64,000 bases of DNA from Bacillus sp. RAR_GA_16 (GCF_020165985.1 NZ_JAIUKZ010000015.1:558001-622000), one strand, 5' to 3'; shown: positions 34,096 to 42,823, counted from the first letter of the stretch. Notes: generated by a model from the sequence alone, not told the origin. Translations and numbers: made by a program.

Positions 34096-35298
34096 TTACT
34101 TGGATAACACTTGGACGATTTTAGCTATTGCCCAATCAAGATCTTCACGTGAAATCACGAGCGGCGGTGCAAAACGAATCACCGTATCATGCGTTTCTTT
34201 ACATAGAAGTCCTTCTTCTTTTAACTTTTCGCAATAAGGTCTTGCTGGCTCTGTTAATTCAACTCCGATAAATAGTCCTTTACCGCGCACTTCTTTAATA
34301 AGAGGGTTATTGATTTCCTTTAATTTTTCTTGGAAATAGGTTCCAAGCTCTAGCGACCGCTGAGCTAACTGTTCATCTTCTAAAACGTCAAGAGCAGCAA
34401 CGGAAACAGCACACCCAAGTGGATTTCCCCCAAATGTTGATCCATGTGAGCCAGGATTAAAAACACCGAGGATCTCTTCATTAGCAGCAATACACGAGAT
34501 CGGGAAGACACCTCCGCCTAGTGCTTTTCCCAGAATGTATATATCCGGCTCAACATTTTCCCAATCACACGCAAATGTTTTACCAGAGCGCCCAAGACCT
34601 GCTTGAATTTCATCTGCAACGTAAAGGACATGATTTTCTTTACAAACATCATAAGCGTCTTTTAAAAAGCCATCAGGAGGAATCACAATTCCTGCTTCCC
34701 CTTGAATCGGTTCAAATAGAAAAGCAGCTGTATTTGGGGTAATGGCTTTACGTAGCGCATCAATGTCACCGTAAGGAATTAATTTAATTCCCGGTAACAT
34801 CGGGCCAAATCCTCGCTGGTATTCAGCCTCAGAGGAGAGGGATACAGCGGTCATTGTACGTCCATGGAAATTCCCTACACATGCTATAATTTCCGCCTGA
34901 TTTTCAGAAACGCCTTTCACCTCATATGCCCAGCGTCGAACTGCTTTAATAGCGGTTTCCACTGCTTCTGCTCCAGTGTTCATTGGAAGAACTTTTGCTT
35001 TATTTGTTAGTTTTGCGACCTTTTCATAAAAAGGAGCTAATTGATCATTGTGAAAAGCACGAGATGTTAACGTAATGCGATCGGCTTGATCTTTTAACGC
35101 TTGAATAATCTTCGGATGACGATGTCCTTGATTCACTGCTGAATAAGCACTCAGCATATCCATATACCGGTTGCCTTCAGGATCTTTTACCCATACTCCT
35201 TCAGCTTCTGTAATCACTATTGGTAAAGGATTATAATTATTTGCACCAAATTGGGTTGTTTTTTCAATTACATTTTCAGATGTTGTTTGTGTCTTCAT
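34096..35298 (-). CDS. rocD: Ornithine--oxo-acid aminotransferase
   Basis: 400 residues, class III aminotransferase. [18 protein letters not shown] (PLP phosphate region), [20 protein letters not shown], and [14 protein letters not shown] with the PLP-stacking Asp, then ILGKALGGG with the Schiff-base lysine, are in order. It converts ornithine and 2-oxoglutarate to glutamate-semialdehyde and glutamate. GAGGAAG precedes the ATG. First gene behind the sigma-54 promoter at 35369-35386 and divergent from the RocR-type activator. Confidence 0.95.
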   Translation of the reverse strand: MKTQTTSENVIEKTTQFGANNYNPLPIVITEAEGVWVKDPEGNRYMDMLSAYSAVNQGHRHPKIIQALKDQADRITLTSRAFHNDQLAPFYEKVAKLTNKAKVLPMNTGAEAVETAIKAVRRWAYEVKGVSENQAEIIACVGNFHGRTMTAVSLSSEAEYQRGFGPMLPGIKLIPYGDIDALRKAITPNTAAFLFEPIQGEAGIVIPPDGFLKDAYDVCKENHVLYVADEIQAGLGRSGKTFACDWENVEPDIYILGKALGGGVFPISCIAANEEILGVFNPGSHGSTFGGNPLGCAVSVAALDVLEDEQLAQRSLELGTYFQEKLKEINNPLIKEVRGKGLFIGVELTEPARPYCEKLKEEGLLCKETHDTVIRFAPPLVISREDLDWAIAKIVQVLSK

Positions 35299-35368
35299 TT
35301 TCTTCCTCCTTTAAAAGTTGCCTTATCTAGAGGAGCAAAAGTAATTTGCCCTCCCTCTCTTTAGTAAT

Positions 35369-35386
35369 AAGCAAGTTTCATGCCAA
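35369..35386 (-). promoter_or_regulatory. Sigma-54 (-24/-12) promoter of rocD
   Basis: Minus strand TTGGCATGAAACTTGCTT, matching YTGGCACG-N4-TTGCWN at all but one invariant-type position (T for C after GGCA). Located 71-88 nt upstream of the rocD start. Confidence 0.9.
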
Positions 35387-35438
35387 CTTTTTAAAATGGT
35401 TAAATCTTAGAGGTGACAGGGTTTATGCAACCTCATCG

Positions 35439-35487
35439 TGCAAATTTTTTTTGCATGCGATTGATTTATTTTGCAGGTGATGCAAAA
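35439..35487. promoter_or_regulatory. Upstream activator sites for the RocR-type regulator
   Basis: TTTTGCA-GGTGA-TGCAAAA (35469-35487), perfect 7-bp arms with a 5-nt spacer, and TGCAAA-TTTTT-TTTGCA (35439-35455), also with a 5-nt spacer. They lie 50-120 bp upstream of the sigma-54 promoter and before the divergent activator gene, as expected for an enhancer. Confidence 0.65.
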
Positions 35488-35550
35488 TAACATTGCAATC
35501 CATCCCTTTCCAAACATACAATAGCGATAGCAACAAAGGAGGTAAGTCAC

Positions 35551-36975
35551 TTGGAGAATGAAGCGGAGAACGATTGGAAATCCCTTAAAAATATGAACAA
35601 GGTATACAAAAAGATCATCGATGAAATCGATGTCGGTGTTCATGTCATCGACGAAAAAGGCAAAACAATTATTTACAATCCTAAAATGATGCAAATTGAA
35701 GCCATGGATCGCCAGGATGTTCTTGATAAATATTTATTAGATGTTTTTATGTTCTCAGCGAATGAGAGTAGTACGCTCGTTCAGGCACTGCAAAAAGGCA
35801 TCGAAACGTCAAATGTAAAGCAAACTTATTTCAATAATAAAGGGAAAGAAATTACAACAATCAATCACTCATTTCCAATTTTAGAAAATGGTTCGATAAA
35901 AGGCGCTGTCGAGATTTCCAACGACGTGACAAAGCTTGAACGGTTAATTCGTGACAATATGAATCGAAAAGGAAACACACGTTTTACATTTGATAGCATT
36001 ATCGGAGAAAGTCCTGCGATTCAAGAAGTGATTGAAAATACAAAACGGAGCACACGGACATCGTCGTCTGTATTGATCGTTGGGGAAACCGGAACCGGAA
36101 AAGAATTATTTGCTCAAAGCATTCACAATGGTAGCCACCGTTCTTCCGCTCCGTTTATTTCGCAAAACTGTGCGGCTCTACCGGATAATTTAATTGAAAG
36201 TCTTTTATTTGGTACAAAGCGCGGTGCATTTACAGGGGCTACGGAACGTCCTGGATTATTTGAACAAGCAGAAGGCGGCACGTTATTACTTGATGAAATC
36301 AATTCATTAAGTATGAACTTACAAGCGAAGCTATTGAGAGTGCTACAGGAAAAAACGATTCGGCGCATTGGGGATACCGAGGATAAAACCATTGACGTTA
36401 GAATCATCGCAACAATGAACGAAGATCCCATTGAAGCCATTGCGAATGAACGAATGCGTAAAGACTTATATTACCGCCTTGGGGTTGTGACATTATTTAT
36501 TCCTCCACTCAGAGAAAGGAAAGAAGATATCTCTTTGTTAGTGGATTCGTTTATTTTAAAATATAATGATCTCTTTCAAATGGACGTGAAAGGAATAGAT
36601 GCCGAAGTTTCCACGTCTTTCCAAGCTTACGATTGGCCCGGTAATGTACGAGAATTGGAGCACATTATTGAAGGGGCGATGAATTTAATGATGAGCGAAG
36701 ATATCATTGACTATTCTCATCTACCTATTCAGTATCGAAATAAATCGCCAATACAAAAAGAGAGGCATTTGAATGAGCCTGAGCAGTTCACTATTCAATC
36801 CTCCACGCAGACCCTTCCATTAAAAAAGAAGATGGAAAAAACCGAGAAAGCTTATATTCAAAAAGTACTTTTTGAAAATAAAGGTAATGTCTCAAAAACA
36901 GCACAATTACTGGGCTTAAGTCGACAAAGCTTGCAATATCGACTAAGGAAATTTGGCGTTCAATCAAAGAAATAA
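35551..36975 (+). CDS. rocR: Sigma-54-dependent transcriptional activator, RocR-type
   Basis: 474 residues: PAS domain (about 17-130), AAA+ domain with Walker A GETGTGKE (178-185), GAFTGA (225-230, the sigma-54 contact), Walker B GGTLLLDEI (242-250), and a C-terminal Fis-type helix-turn-helix (NVSKTAQLLGLSRQSLQYRL near 450). It should activate rocD by binding the TTTGCA/TGCAAA sites and sensing ornithine or citrulline, as B. subtilis RocR does. The TTG start at 35551 follows AAAGGAGG by 8 nt. Confidence 0.9.
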   Translation: MENEAENDWKSLKNMNKVYKKIIDEIDVGVHVIDEKGKTIIYNPKMMQIEAMDRQDVLDKYLLDVFMFSANESSTLVQALQKGIETSNVKQTYFNNKGKEITTINHSFPILENGSIKGAVEISNDVTKLERLIRDNMNRKGNTRFTFDSIIGESPAIQEVIENTKRSTRTSSSVLIVGETGTGKELFAQSIHNGSHRSSAPFISQNCAALPDNLIESLLFGTKRGAFTGATERPGLFEQAEGGTLLLDEINSLSMNLQAKLLRVLQEKTIRRIGDTEDKTIDVRIIATMNEDPIEAIANERMRKDLYYRLGVVTLFIPPLRERKEDISLLVDSFILKYNDLFQMDVKGIDAEVSTSFQAYDWPGNVRELEHIIEGAMNLMMSEDIIDYSHLPIQYRNKSPIQKERHLNEPEQFTIQSSTQTLPLKKKMEKTEKAYIQKVLFENKGNVSKTAQLLGLSRQSLQYRLRKFGVQSKK

Positions 36976-37081
36976 CCTTCGGAAAGAAAAGACATGTTGT
37001 CCATGAGAAGGAATCCCTTCGTTCAGAGTTCATTTCCTAGCTAGATTAAAACCTTTATAATAGAAAGTAACCGCTTTATCA

Positions 37082-37120
37082 TTCGACACAATTTGACTTA
37101 AACCGGGTGGTGACAGGCAC
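37082..37120 (+). repeat. 39-nt dispersed intergenic element, copy 3
   Basis: TTCGACA, 15 variable nt, CGGGTGGTGACAGGCAC; ends 2 nt before the lytS ATG, so its GGGTGGTG is the only purine-rich stretch in ribosome-binding range. Confidence 0.7.
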
Positions 37121-37122
37121 TG

Positions 37123-38859
37123 ATGTTTGAACTTTTGCTTACGATGATGGAGAGACTTGGCATCATTGTTACGATTGCGTTTGTGTTAACACGCTTTCGC
37201 TTCTTCAGAGATATGATTTACAGCGACCAGCTCGCTCGTAAGCAACAGTACGTTGCGATTGGTTTCTTTGGTTTTTTTGGAATCATTGGTACCTATACCG
37301 GGCTGACATTCAGTACAGACTCCCTCCAATTTAATTCTTGGCCCCTTGAAGTGTCTTCTGACGAAGCAATCGCTAATTCGAGGGTGATTGGCGTCGTGCT
37401 TGCAGGCCTTCTTGGTGGAAAGAGGGTTGGCTTTGGTGCCGGGCTTATCGCTGGGTTTCATCGTTATATGCTTGGGGGTTTCACAGCACTTGCATGTGGA
37501 TTAGCCTCGATTATTGCCGGGCTTATCGCCGGCTCTCTACACAAAAAAAACCGTCATGTGAAGCTGCAATCAGCTTTTATGATTGGTGCAGGTGCAGAAA
37601 CGGTTCAAATGCTCATCATTTTACTACTCTCTAAGCCGTTTGAAAACGCCATCGCGCTTGTTGAAGTGATTGGAATTCCAATGATTCTCGCAAATGGGAT
37701 TGGTTGTGCCCTCTTCCTATTAATCATTAAAAATGTTGTAAATGAGGAGGAGAAAGCTGGGGCCCTGCAAGCCCAAAAAACGTTACGTATTGCGGACCAA
37801 ACGCTCGGATATCTTAGAAAAGGCCTTTCCGAAGCTTCGGCTAATGAAGTCTGTCAGATTCTTCATCGTGAAATTGAAGGTAGTGCGGTCGCCATAACAG
37901 ATCGTACACACATCCTGAGTCACGTTGGCCTTGCGAACGACCATCATCAATCAGGACACGAAATTCAAACGACCATTACGAAGGACGTTATTCATAATGG
38001 TGAGATTGTCGTAGCAAACGATCAGACCATTCACTGTGCCGAGGAAGACTGCCCTCTCGGAGCCGCCATTATAGCTCCTCTGAAACAGAGAGGCAAAACG
38101 ATTGGCACGCTAAAATTTTATTTCCGATCGGAAAAAGAGATTACTCATATTATTACTGAACTCGTTCATGGTCTTAGCAACCTTCTTAGCAATCAATTAG
38201 AAATCGCTGAAGCGGATAAAGCCTATCAGCTCGCGAAAGAAGCCGAGATTAAAGCTTTACAGGCACAAATTAGCCCCCATTTTTTATTTAATTCACTGAA
38301 TACGATCATTTCGTTAATTCGAATTGAACCAGATAAAGCACGGAAATTACTCGTGTCCCTTTCACATTTCTTAAGACAGAATTTATCTGGAACGACGGCA
38401 AACATGACGTCGCTTCATCAAGAGTTAAAGCACGTAAGAGCCTATCTTGAAATAGAAGAGGCGCGCTTCGTAGATCGCCTCACAGTAATCTACGAAATTG
38501 ATGAAAGTGCATTAACGATGAATCTACCTCCCCTTACCCTGCAACCTATTGTTGAAAATGCGATCAAACATGGTATAAAAAATAAAAATACAGACTGTCT
38601 AGTTAAAATTAGTATTGAGCGCCATGCAAACGGCGTCCTCGTCTGTGTCACGGATAATGGAGAGGGTATTCCTCCTGAGCGACTAAGACAGCTCGGAGTA
38701 ATGCACGTTCCATCTCAGCTTGGCACAGGACTGGGACTCTATAACGTGAATCGACGTCTATCGATGTTATATGGAACGGAAGCTACTCTTCAAATTCATA
38801 GCATCTTACACGAAGGAACGACCATTTGCTTTAAGATCCCAACCATGGAGGACAAATAA
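37123..38859 (+). CDS. lytS: LytS-type sensor histidine kinase
   Basis: 578 residues: N-terminal 5TM-LYT sensor with six hydrophobic segments (1-200, VIGVVLAGLLGGKRVGFGAGLIAG-type core), GAF-like domain (about 225-350), His_kinase domain with ISPHFLFNSLN (His 386), and HATPase (PIVENAIKHGI near 480; GLGLYNVNRRL near 540). LYT-type kinases in E. coli (BtsS) and Bacillus sense extracellular pyruvate. It forms an operon with the response regulator, whose ATG follows its stop immediately. The 39-nt element replaces an ordinary ribosome binding site. Confidence 0.9.
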   Translation: MFELLLTMMERLGIIVTIAFVLTRFRFFRDMIYSDQLARKQQYVAIGFFGFFGIIGTYTGLTFSTDSLQFNSWPLEVSSDEAIANSRVIGVVLAGLLGGKRVGFGAGLIAGFHRYMLGGFTALACGLASIIAGLIAGSLHKKNRHVKLQSAFMIGAGAETVQMLIILLLSKPFENAIALVEVIGIPMILANGIGCALFLLIIKNVVNEEEKAGALQAQKTLRIADQTLGYLRKGLSEASANEVCQILHREIEGSAVAITDRTHILSHVGLANDHHQSGHEIQTTITKDVIHNGEIVVANDQTIHCAEEDCPLGAAIIAPLKQRGKTIGTLKFYFRSEKEITHIITELVHGLSNLLSNQLEIAEADKAYQLAKEAEIKALQAQISPHFLFNSLNTIISLIRIEPDKARKLLVSLSHFLRQNLSGTTANMTSLHQELKHVRAYLEIEEARFVDRLTVIYEIDESALTMNLPPLTLQPIVENAIKHGIKNKNTDCLVKISIERHANGVLVCVTDNGEGIPPERLRQLGVMHVPSQLGTGLGLYNVNRRLSMLYGTEATLQIHSILHEGTTICFKIPTMEDK

Positions 38860-39588
38860 ATGAATGTCATAAATATTTTAATTGTTGACGATGAACGATA
38901 CAGTCGACAGGAACTCGTTCACCTTCTCGGTCAATTCCAAACAGTGAACGTTTGCGGTGAAGCTGATTCTGGGGAATCAGCGGTTGTGAAAGCTGTCCAA
39001 CTTCACCCTGACGTGGTTTTTCTTGATGTGGAAATGCCGGGTATGAATGGTATGGAAGCTGCGAGCGCTCTGCATGAATTAAAAAAACCACCGCACATCG
39101 TTTTTGCGACTGCTTATCCTGAATTTGCTGCTGAAGCTTTTCGATATGAAGCAATTGACTATCTTCTGAAACCTTATGATGAAGAACAGCTTCATCAAAC
39201 CGTACAACGTCTTGAGAAGTTGATGCAAGTATCTATTAAAGAAGAGCCTCCACTAAAGAAAGGCAAGCTCTCAGTTGAACTAGAAGGAGAAATTCATTAC
39301 CTTGATCCTGATGATATCCTCTTTATTTTTCGGGATGAAAAAGTCTCCCGGATCGTTGTAAAAAATGGTGAGTACGAAGTGAAGATCGCGCTAAAAGAGC
39401 TTGAAAGTCGACTATCTTCGTTCTCCTTTTTTAGAATTCATAAAGGTTATCTTGTTAACCTTCACTACGTGACGCGCCTAACTCCCTGGTTTAACGGAGC
39501 TTATCAGCTTGAATTAAAAGGATTTGAGGAGAAACTTTCGGTCAGTCGTAATTATGTAAAAGCGCTACGTACACAACTTGAATTGTAA
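38860..39588 (+). CDS. lytT: LytTR-family response regulator
   Basis: 242 residues: receiver domain with phospho-acceptor Asp56 in VVFLDVEMPGMNG and FATAYPEF / YLLKPYDEEQL, then a LytTR DNA-binding domain (about 135-240; FFRIHKGYLVNLHYV and LSVSRNYVKALR). Partner of LytS. It probably activates cstA through the direct repeats at 39612-39642. The ATG adjoins the lytS stop codon. Confidence 0.92.
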   Translation: MNVINILIVDDERYSRQELVHLLGQFQTVNVCGEADSGESAVVKAVQLHPDVVFLDVEMPGMNGMEAASALHELKKPPHIVFATAYPEFAAEAFRYEAIDYLLKPYDEEQLHQTVQRLEKLMQVSIKEEPPLKKGKLSVELEGEIHYLDPDDILFIFRDEKVSRIVVKNGEYEVKIALKELESRLSSFSFFRIHKGYLVNLHYVTRLTPWFNGAYQLELKGFEEKLSVSRNYVKALRTQLEL

Positions 39589-39611
39589 TCCCGAGTGCAC
39601 TTCAATCATTC

Positions 39612-39642
39612 ATACCGACATCTCAATCCAGCTTTCAGACAT
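39612..39642 (+). promoter_or_regulatory. Direct repeats, candidate LytT binding site
   Basis: ATACCGACAT (39612-39621) and TTTCAGACAT (39633-39642) are imperfect direct repeats exactly 21 bp apart, two helical turns, about 50-80 bp upstream of the expected cstA transcript start. LytTR regulators bind such pairs. Confidence 0.6.
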
Positions 39643-39680
39643 GTTAGAGCGGAATTAGTCCATTCCTCCCTCTCATCTCT

Positions 39681-39686
39681 TATACT
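39681..39686 (+). promoter_or_regulatory. -10 box of the cstA promoter
   Basis: TATACT with no good -35 at 17 nt, as expected for an activator-dependent promoter. Confidence 0.5.
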
Positions 39687-39689
39687 TTA

Positions 39690-39703
39690 TGTAAACGCAT
39701 ACA
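39690..39703. promoter_or_regulatory. Catabolite-responsive element (cre) at the cstA promoter
   Basis: TGTAAACGCATACA matches TGWAANCGNTNWCA at 13 of 14 positions and covers the expected transcript start, a repressing position for CcpA. Confidence 0.65.
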
Positions 39704-39725
39704 TCGTACGGAAAGGGATGATTAC

Positions 39726-41183
39726 ATGTATACATTTCTAGGAGGAATTGTACTTCTTATTATTGGTTATTTTACTTACGGAAAATTTGTAGAGAAAGTT
39801 TTCGGCATAAAGGAAGCTCGTCAAACGCCCGCCTATACCCATCAAGATGGCGTCGATTATCTTCCAATGAATACGAAGAAAAACTCCTTGATTCAATTAT
39901 TGAACATTGCAGGAGTTGGCCCGATCTTCGGACCGATTCTCGGCGCACTCTATGGCCCTGTCGCTTTTCTTTGGATCTTATTTGGCTGTATTTTCGCAGG
40001 AGCCGTTCATGATTACCTTACAGGAATGATCTCCATCCGTAACAGGGGCGCTCACTTACCTGAACTTGCAGGAAAGTTTCTTGGAAAAGTAATGAAGCAC
40101 GTTGTAAATGCATTCGCTGTGCTCCTTCTTCTTCTAACAGGAACGGTATTTGTCACAGCACCTGCTGGACTATTGAATAACTTAATGAACGGCTGGGCAA
40201 CAATGGGCCTTATTCTAGGAGCGATTTTTGTTTACTATATCCTAGCTACACTATTACCGATTGATAAAATCATCGGACGCTTCTATCCGATTTTTGGTGC
40301 ACTTCTTCTTATTAGTGCACTTGGCGTTGGGGCTGGCCTTGTGTTCACCGGCGCACCGATTCCTGAAATCACGCTAAGCAACTTTCACCCTGACAACGCA
40401 CCCGTCTTTCCATTGTTATTCTTAACGATCTCTTGCGGCGCACTTTCTGGTTTTCACGCGACGCAAACACCAATTATTTCGCGCACAACGCAAAATGAAA
40501 AACAAGGCCGTAACATCTTCTACGGAATGATGATTGCAGAAGGTGTCATTGCAATGATTTGGGCTGCTGCTGCTATGAGTTTATTTAATGGACCAGTTGG
40601 GCTAAATGAACTGCTTGCGAATGGTGGACCGGCTGCGATTGTAAGTGAAGCTTCTACGCTCATGCTTGGTGCGATCGGTGGAACGCTTGCCATTCTTGGC
40701 GTTATCGTCCTTCCAATCACGTCTGGCGATACAGCCTTCAGAAGTGCTCGCATGATTATTGCAGACTACTTTAATTACTCACAGCGTAAAGTAACAAATC
40801 GTCTCTGGATCGCACTACCGCTATTCGTTGTCGCATTTGGGCTTACGAAAATTGATTTCACCCTGCTATGGAGATACTTCTCATGGGCTAATCAGTCTAC
40901 TGCCATGATTGCTCTATGGGTTGGCGCGATGTACTTGTTTATTGCGAAGAAAAACTACTGGATTGCCATGATTCCAGCGATTTTCATCACAATGGCAACG
41001 ACCACTTACATTCTTAATGCACCAATTGGCTTTCGCTTACCGATGAACGTCGCTTATATTGGTGCAACCATTATTACGATCGCTGTTATTGTCGCTTTCT
41101 TCTACTCTGCTCGTAAGCAACGCGCTGCCAACATTCCACTAGAAATCGACATTTCCGGTTGGGATAAAGATAGCGTCGCTTAA
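39726..41183 (+). CDS. cstA: CstA family carbon-starvation transporter (probable pyruvate/peptide uptake)
   Basis: 485 residues with 12-13 hydrophobic segments and CstA signatures: GPIFGPILGALYGP near 62, VHDYLTGMISIRNRG near 97, SGFHATQTPIISRTTQNE near 238, and ITSGDTAFRSARM near 332. The E. coli family members BtsT and CstA import pyruvate (BtsT under the pyruvate-sensing BtsS/BtsR, a LytS/LytT-type pair). Linkage to LytS/LytT here supports the same role. The ATG follows GGAAAGGGA. Confidence 0.88.
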   Translation: MYTFLGGIVLLIIGYFTYGKFVEKVFGIKEARQTPAYTHQDGVDYLPMNTKKNSLIQLLNIAGVGPIFGPILGALYGPVAFLWILFGCIFAGAVHDYLTGMISIRNRGAHLPELAGKFLGKVMKHVVNAFAVLLLLLTGTVFVTAPAGLLNNLMNGWATMGLILGAIFVYYILATLLPIDKIIGRFYPIFGALLLISALGVGAGLVFTGAPIPEITLSNFHPDNAPVFPLLFLTISCGALSGFHATQTPIISRTTQNEKQGRNIFYGMMIAEGVIAMIWAAAAMSLFNGPVGLNELLANGGPAAIVSEASTLMLGAIGGTLAILGVIVLPITSGDTAFRSARMIIADYFNYSQRKVTNRLWIALPLFVVAFGLTKIDFTLLWRYFSWANQSTAMIALWVGAMYLFIAKKNYWIAMIPAIFITMATTTYILNAPIGFRLPMNVAYIGATIITIAVIVAFFYSARKQRAANIPLEIDISGWDKDSVA

Positions 41184-41247
41184 AAGCATATGTTGAACAG
41201 AGATCCACTTTGCCGGATCGTGAATGTAACCGAAAAGGTGTGATGAC

Positions 41248-41397
41248 ATGGGCTGCTGCCATTCGAAAGCCAAAACGACTCTTGAGGAAGAGGAAGAACG
41301 AATTAACGAGAAGGGAAAAGAGCAGCTCCCTCTCTTTGGAAAAGTGATTCTTAGCGTTTTATTTCTTTGTGGAATAGCGCTAATCACCTATTTATGA
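41248..41397 (+). CDS. Small membrane-anchored protein downstream of cstA
   Basis: 49 residues: MGCCHSKAKT, a charged segment (LEEEEERINEKGKEQ), then a C-terminal membrane helix (VILSVLFLCGIALITYL). The ATG is preceded by AAAAGGTG at a workable distance. It lies 64 nt after cstA and before a shared terminator, so it is probably co-transcribed. Gram-negative CstA/BtsT operons also carry a small partner (YbdD/YjiX), but this protein does not look like it. Function unknown. Confidence 0.65.
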   Translation: MGCCHSKAKTTLEEEEERINEKGKEQLPLFGKVILSVLFLCGIALITYL

Positions 41398-41399
41398 AA

Positions 41400-41445
41400 A
41401 TTAAAAGGGAGGGAGATCAATTCCATGATCTCCCTCCCTTTTTAC
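41400..41445. terminator. Bidirectional terminator
   Basis: AAAAGGGAGGGAGATCA / TGATCTCCCTCCCTTTT, 17-bp perfect stem with a 6-nt loop. Confidence 0.92.
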
Positions 41446-41447
41446 TA

Positions 41448-42269
41448 CTAAATCGAAAGATGATGAACTCTTGCAGGATTATACTCATTTAGCCAATCAT
41501 TCGCTTCTTGAATAAGCCATCCCCCGAACTGATCTAGAAAGTGAGTAATCTCATTTCCCGATTTTATTGGGAATACCGCATAAATTAATGCTTGCTTCAT
41601 ACTTGACTCTTTATGTGGATAAAAATTACTAAACAGCTTATAAGCTGGATAAAGGTCTCTTGTATACATTGGATCTTTCTCCATCACAAGCGCGAGACCA
41701 CTCCGTACAATGATCTTCATAATCCACCCACAGCACTCAGCTATATCTTCATCGTCTTCATTTCCAACAAGCTCTCTTTTTGGTTGATTAATGTGGTTTT
41801 CTAGCTGAATTAGATGATCATTTGCAAGGGCGCGGTTCGGTTTATAATTTGGAATAGCTTTTGTCACGTCGTTTCCATACACTAATAGACTAGACGTTTT
41901 TATCATAAATGGAATGATTGAAAAGCGCGTTACTTGTTCAAGCTCTAGTGGTGAAAAGAAAAGGACCTCACAACCATTCACCCACGGAAATTCCTCGGTA
42001 ATGATTTGATTGAGAAATTCAGGTATTTGCTCAATTTCATGCTCCGTTAAAACAATAAGATCAAGATCAGAGATACCCTCAATTCCCTTCCCCTTTGGGA
42101 CTGAACCTCGTAAGTAAATGCTTTGTAAAGGCACTTTTAAGGTTAGGATCTCAACTGCCCGATTGATTGCATTTCGATAGTTGCCCACCTTCTCCCATGA
42201 CGTATCATTTACCAAATACCCTTCTTCATTTACCTTATAAAAAGACCCTATTGGTTTAATCGCGTTCAT
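41448..42269 (-). CDS. Nucleotidyltransferase domain protein
   Basis: 273 residues. IYLRGSVPKGKGIEGISDLDLIVL (near residue 45) has the GS-x-DxD signature of the nucleotidyltransferase fold, with a third acidic residue probably in GCEVLFFSPLELE. The C-terminal half is helical, like aminoglycoside-adenylyltransferase-type enzymes. Substrate unknown. GGAGG precedes the chosen ATG by 6 nt; a longer frame runs up to 42536 across the divergent gene and is not credible. Confidence 0.78.
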   Translation of the reverse strand: MNAIKPIGSFYKVNEEGYLVNDTSWEKVGNYRNAINRAVEILTLKVPLQSIYLRGSVPKGKGIEGISDLDLIVLTEHEIEQIPEFLNQIITEEFPWVNGCEVLFFSPLELEQVTRFSIIPFMIKTSSLLVYGNDVTKAIPNYKPNRALANDHLIQLENHINQPKRELVGNEDDEDIAECCGWIMKIIVRSGLALVMEKDPMYTRDLYPAYKLFSNFYPHKESSMKQALIYAVFPIKSGNEITHFLDQFGGWLIQEANDWLNEYNPARVHHLSI

Positions 42270-42443
42270 CCGCCGCCTCCAATGTTTTATCTCTATCATA
42301 GCTACTTTGTATTTTTTATTAAAGAGTTTATGACAATTCCATTCCTGTCCAAACCTCTTCTCATTTTGTTTCATAGAGTAATAGTGTACAGAGAGTTTGG
42401 AGAGTTCTATAACTCTTACACTAATTTGGAAATGAGGAATCAA

Positions 42444-42686
42444 ATGTCTTATCACAACGAGTTTAATAACAACATTGGCAGATGCGTGGCGATTCGTTGT
42501 CATGACGGTACAACGCACTATGGTTACATTGATCACTGTGATCGCGACAATGTCTATCTTCGCCCAATGGATGGCGGTAACGATGGTCCTGGCTTTGGAA
42601 GCTACTTTTTCTTTGGAGCCGCTCTGATTGCCGTTGGTCTTGCTTCAATTGCTGCCTATAGCTGGTCACCTTTCTTCTTCTGGTAA
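42444..42686 (+). CDS. Small hypothetical protein with N-terminal beta-barrel-like segment and C-terminal hydrophobic tail
   Basis: 80 residues. GRCVAIRCHDGTTHYGYIDHCDRDNVYLRPMDGG resembles a short LSm/Sh3-like barrel that occurs in Bacillus spore-associated small proteins (my reading, not proved). The remaining residues are Gly/Phe-rich and hydrophobic (FFFGAALIAVGLASIAAYS) and may insert in a membrane. The ATG follows GAGGA by 5 nt. Function not recognised. Confidence 0.65.
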   Translation: MSYHNEFNNNIGRCVAIRCHDGTTHYGYIDHCDRDNVYLRPMDGGNDGPGFGSYFFFGAALIAVGLASIAAYSWSPFFFW

Positions 42687-42691
42687 AAAGC

Positions 42692-42719
42692 AAAACGCTC
42701 AAAATTTGAGCGTTTTTTT
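42692..42719 (+). terminator. Terminator
   Basis: AAAACGCTC / GAGCGTTTT with loop AAAATTT, then a T run. Confidence 0.85.
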
Positions 42720-42776
42720 CATGCCTAGCGCATTTCTTTCACCTTTTAAAAATATTTTTACATGTAAACCTTTTCA

Positions 42777-42792
42777 TGTGATTTTTGTCACT
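42777..42792. promoter_or_regulatory. Upstream Rex-like site
   Basis: TGTGA-N6-TCACT, same spacing as the main Rex box 48 bp downstream, one arm base off. Confidence 0.4.
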
Positions 42793-42819
42793 TATCAGCA
42801 ATTTCATTCAAGTTATAGT
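42792..42819 (+). promoter_or_regulatory. Candidate promoter of ldh-lctP
   Basis: TTATCA (42792-42797), 16-nt spacer, TATAGT (42814-42819), directly before the Rex box. Confidence 0.45.
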
Positions 42820-42823
42820 GAGT

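Noticed and set aside
35412-35420. Further copy of the dispersed element (GGTGACAGG) upstream of rocD
   Set aside because: Only nine bases match and the TCGACA end is absent.
42282-42536. Long versions of the divergent nucleotidyltransferase and small-protein frames that overlap each other
   Set aside because: Good ribosome sites are at 42269 (minus) and 42444 (plus); the extensions have neither site nor family support.
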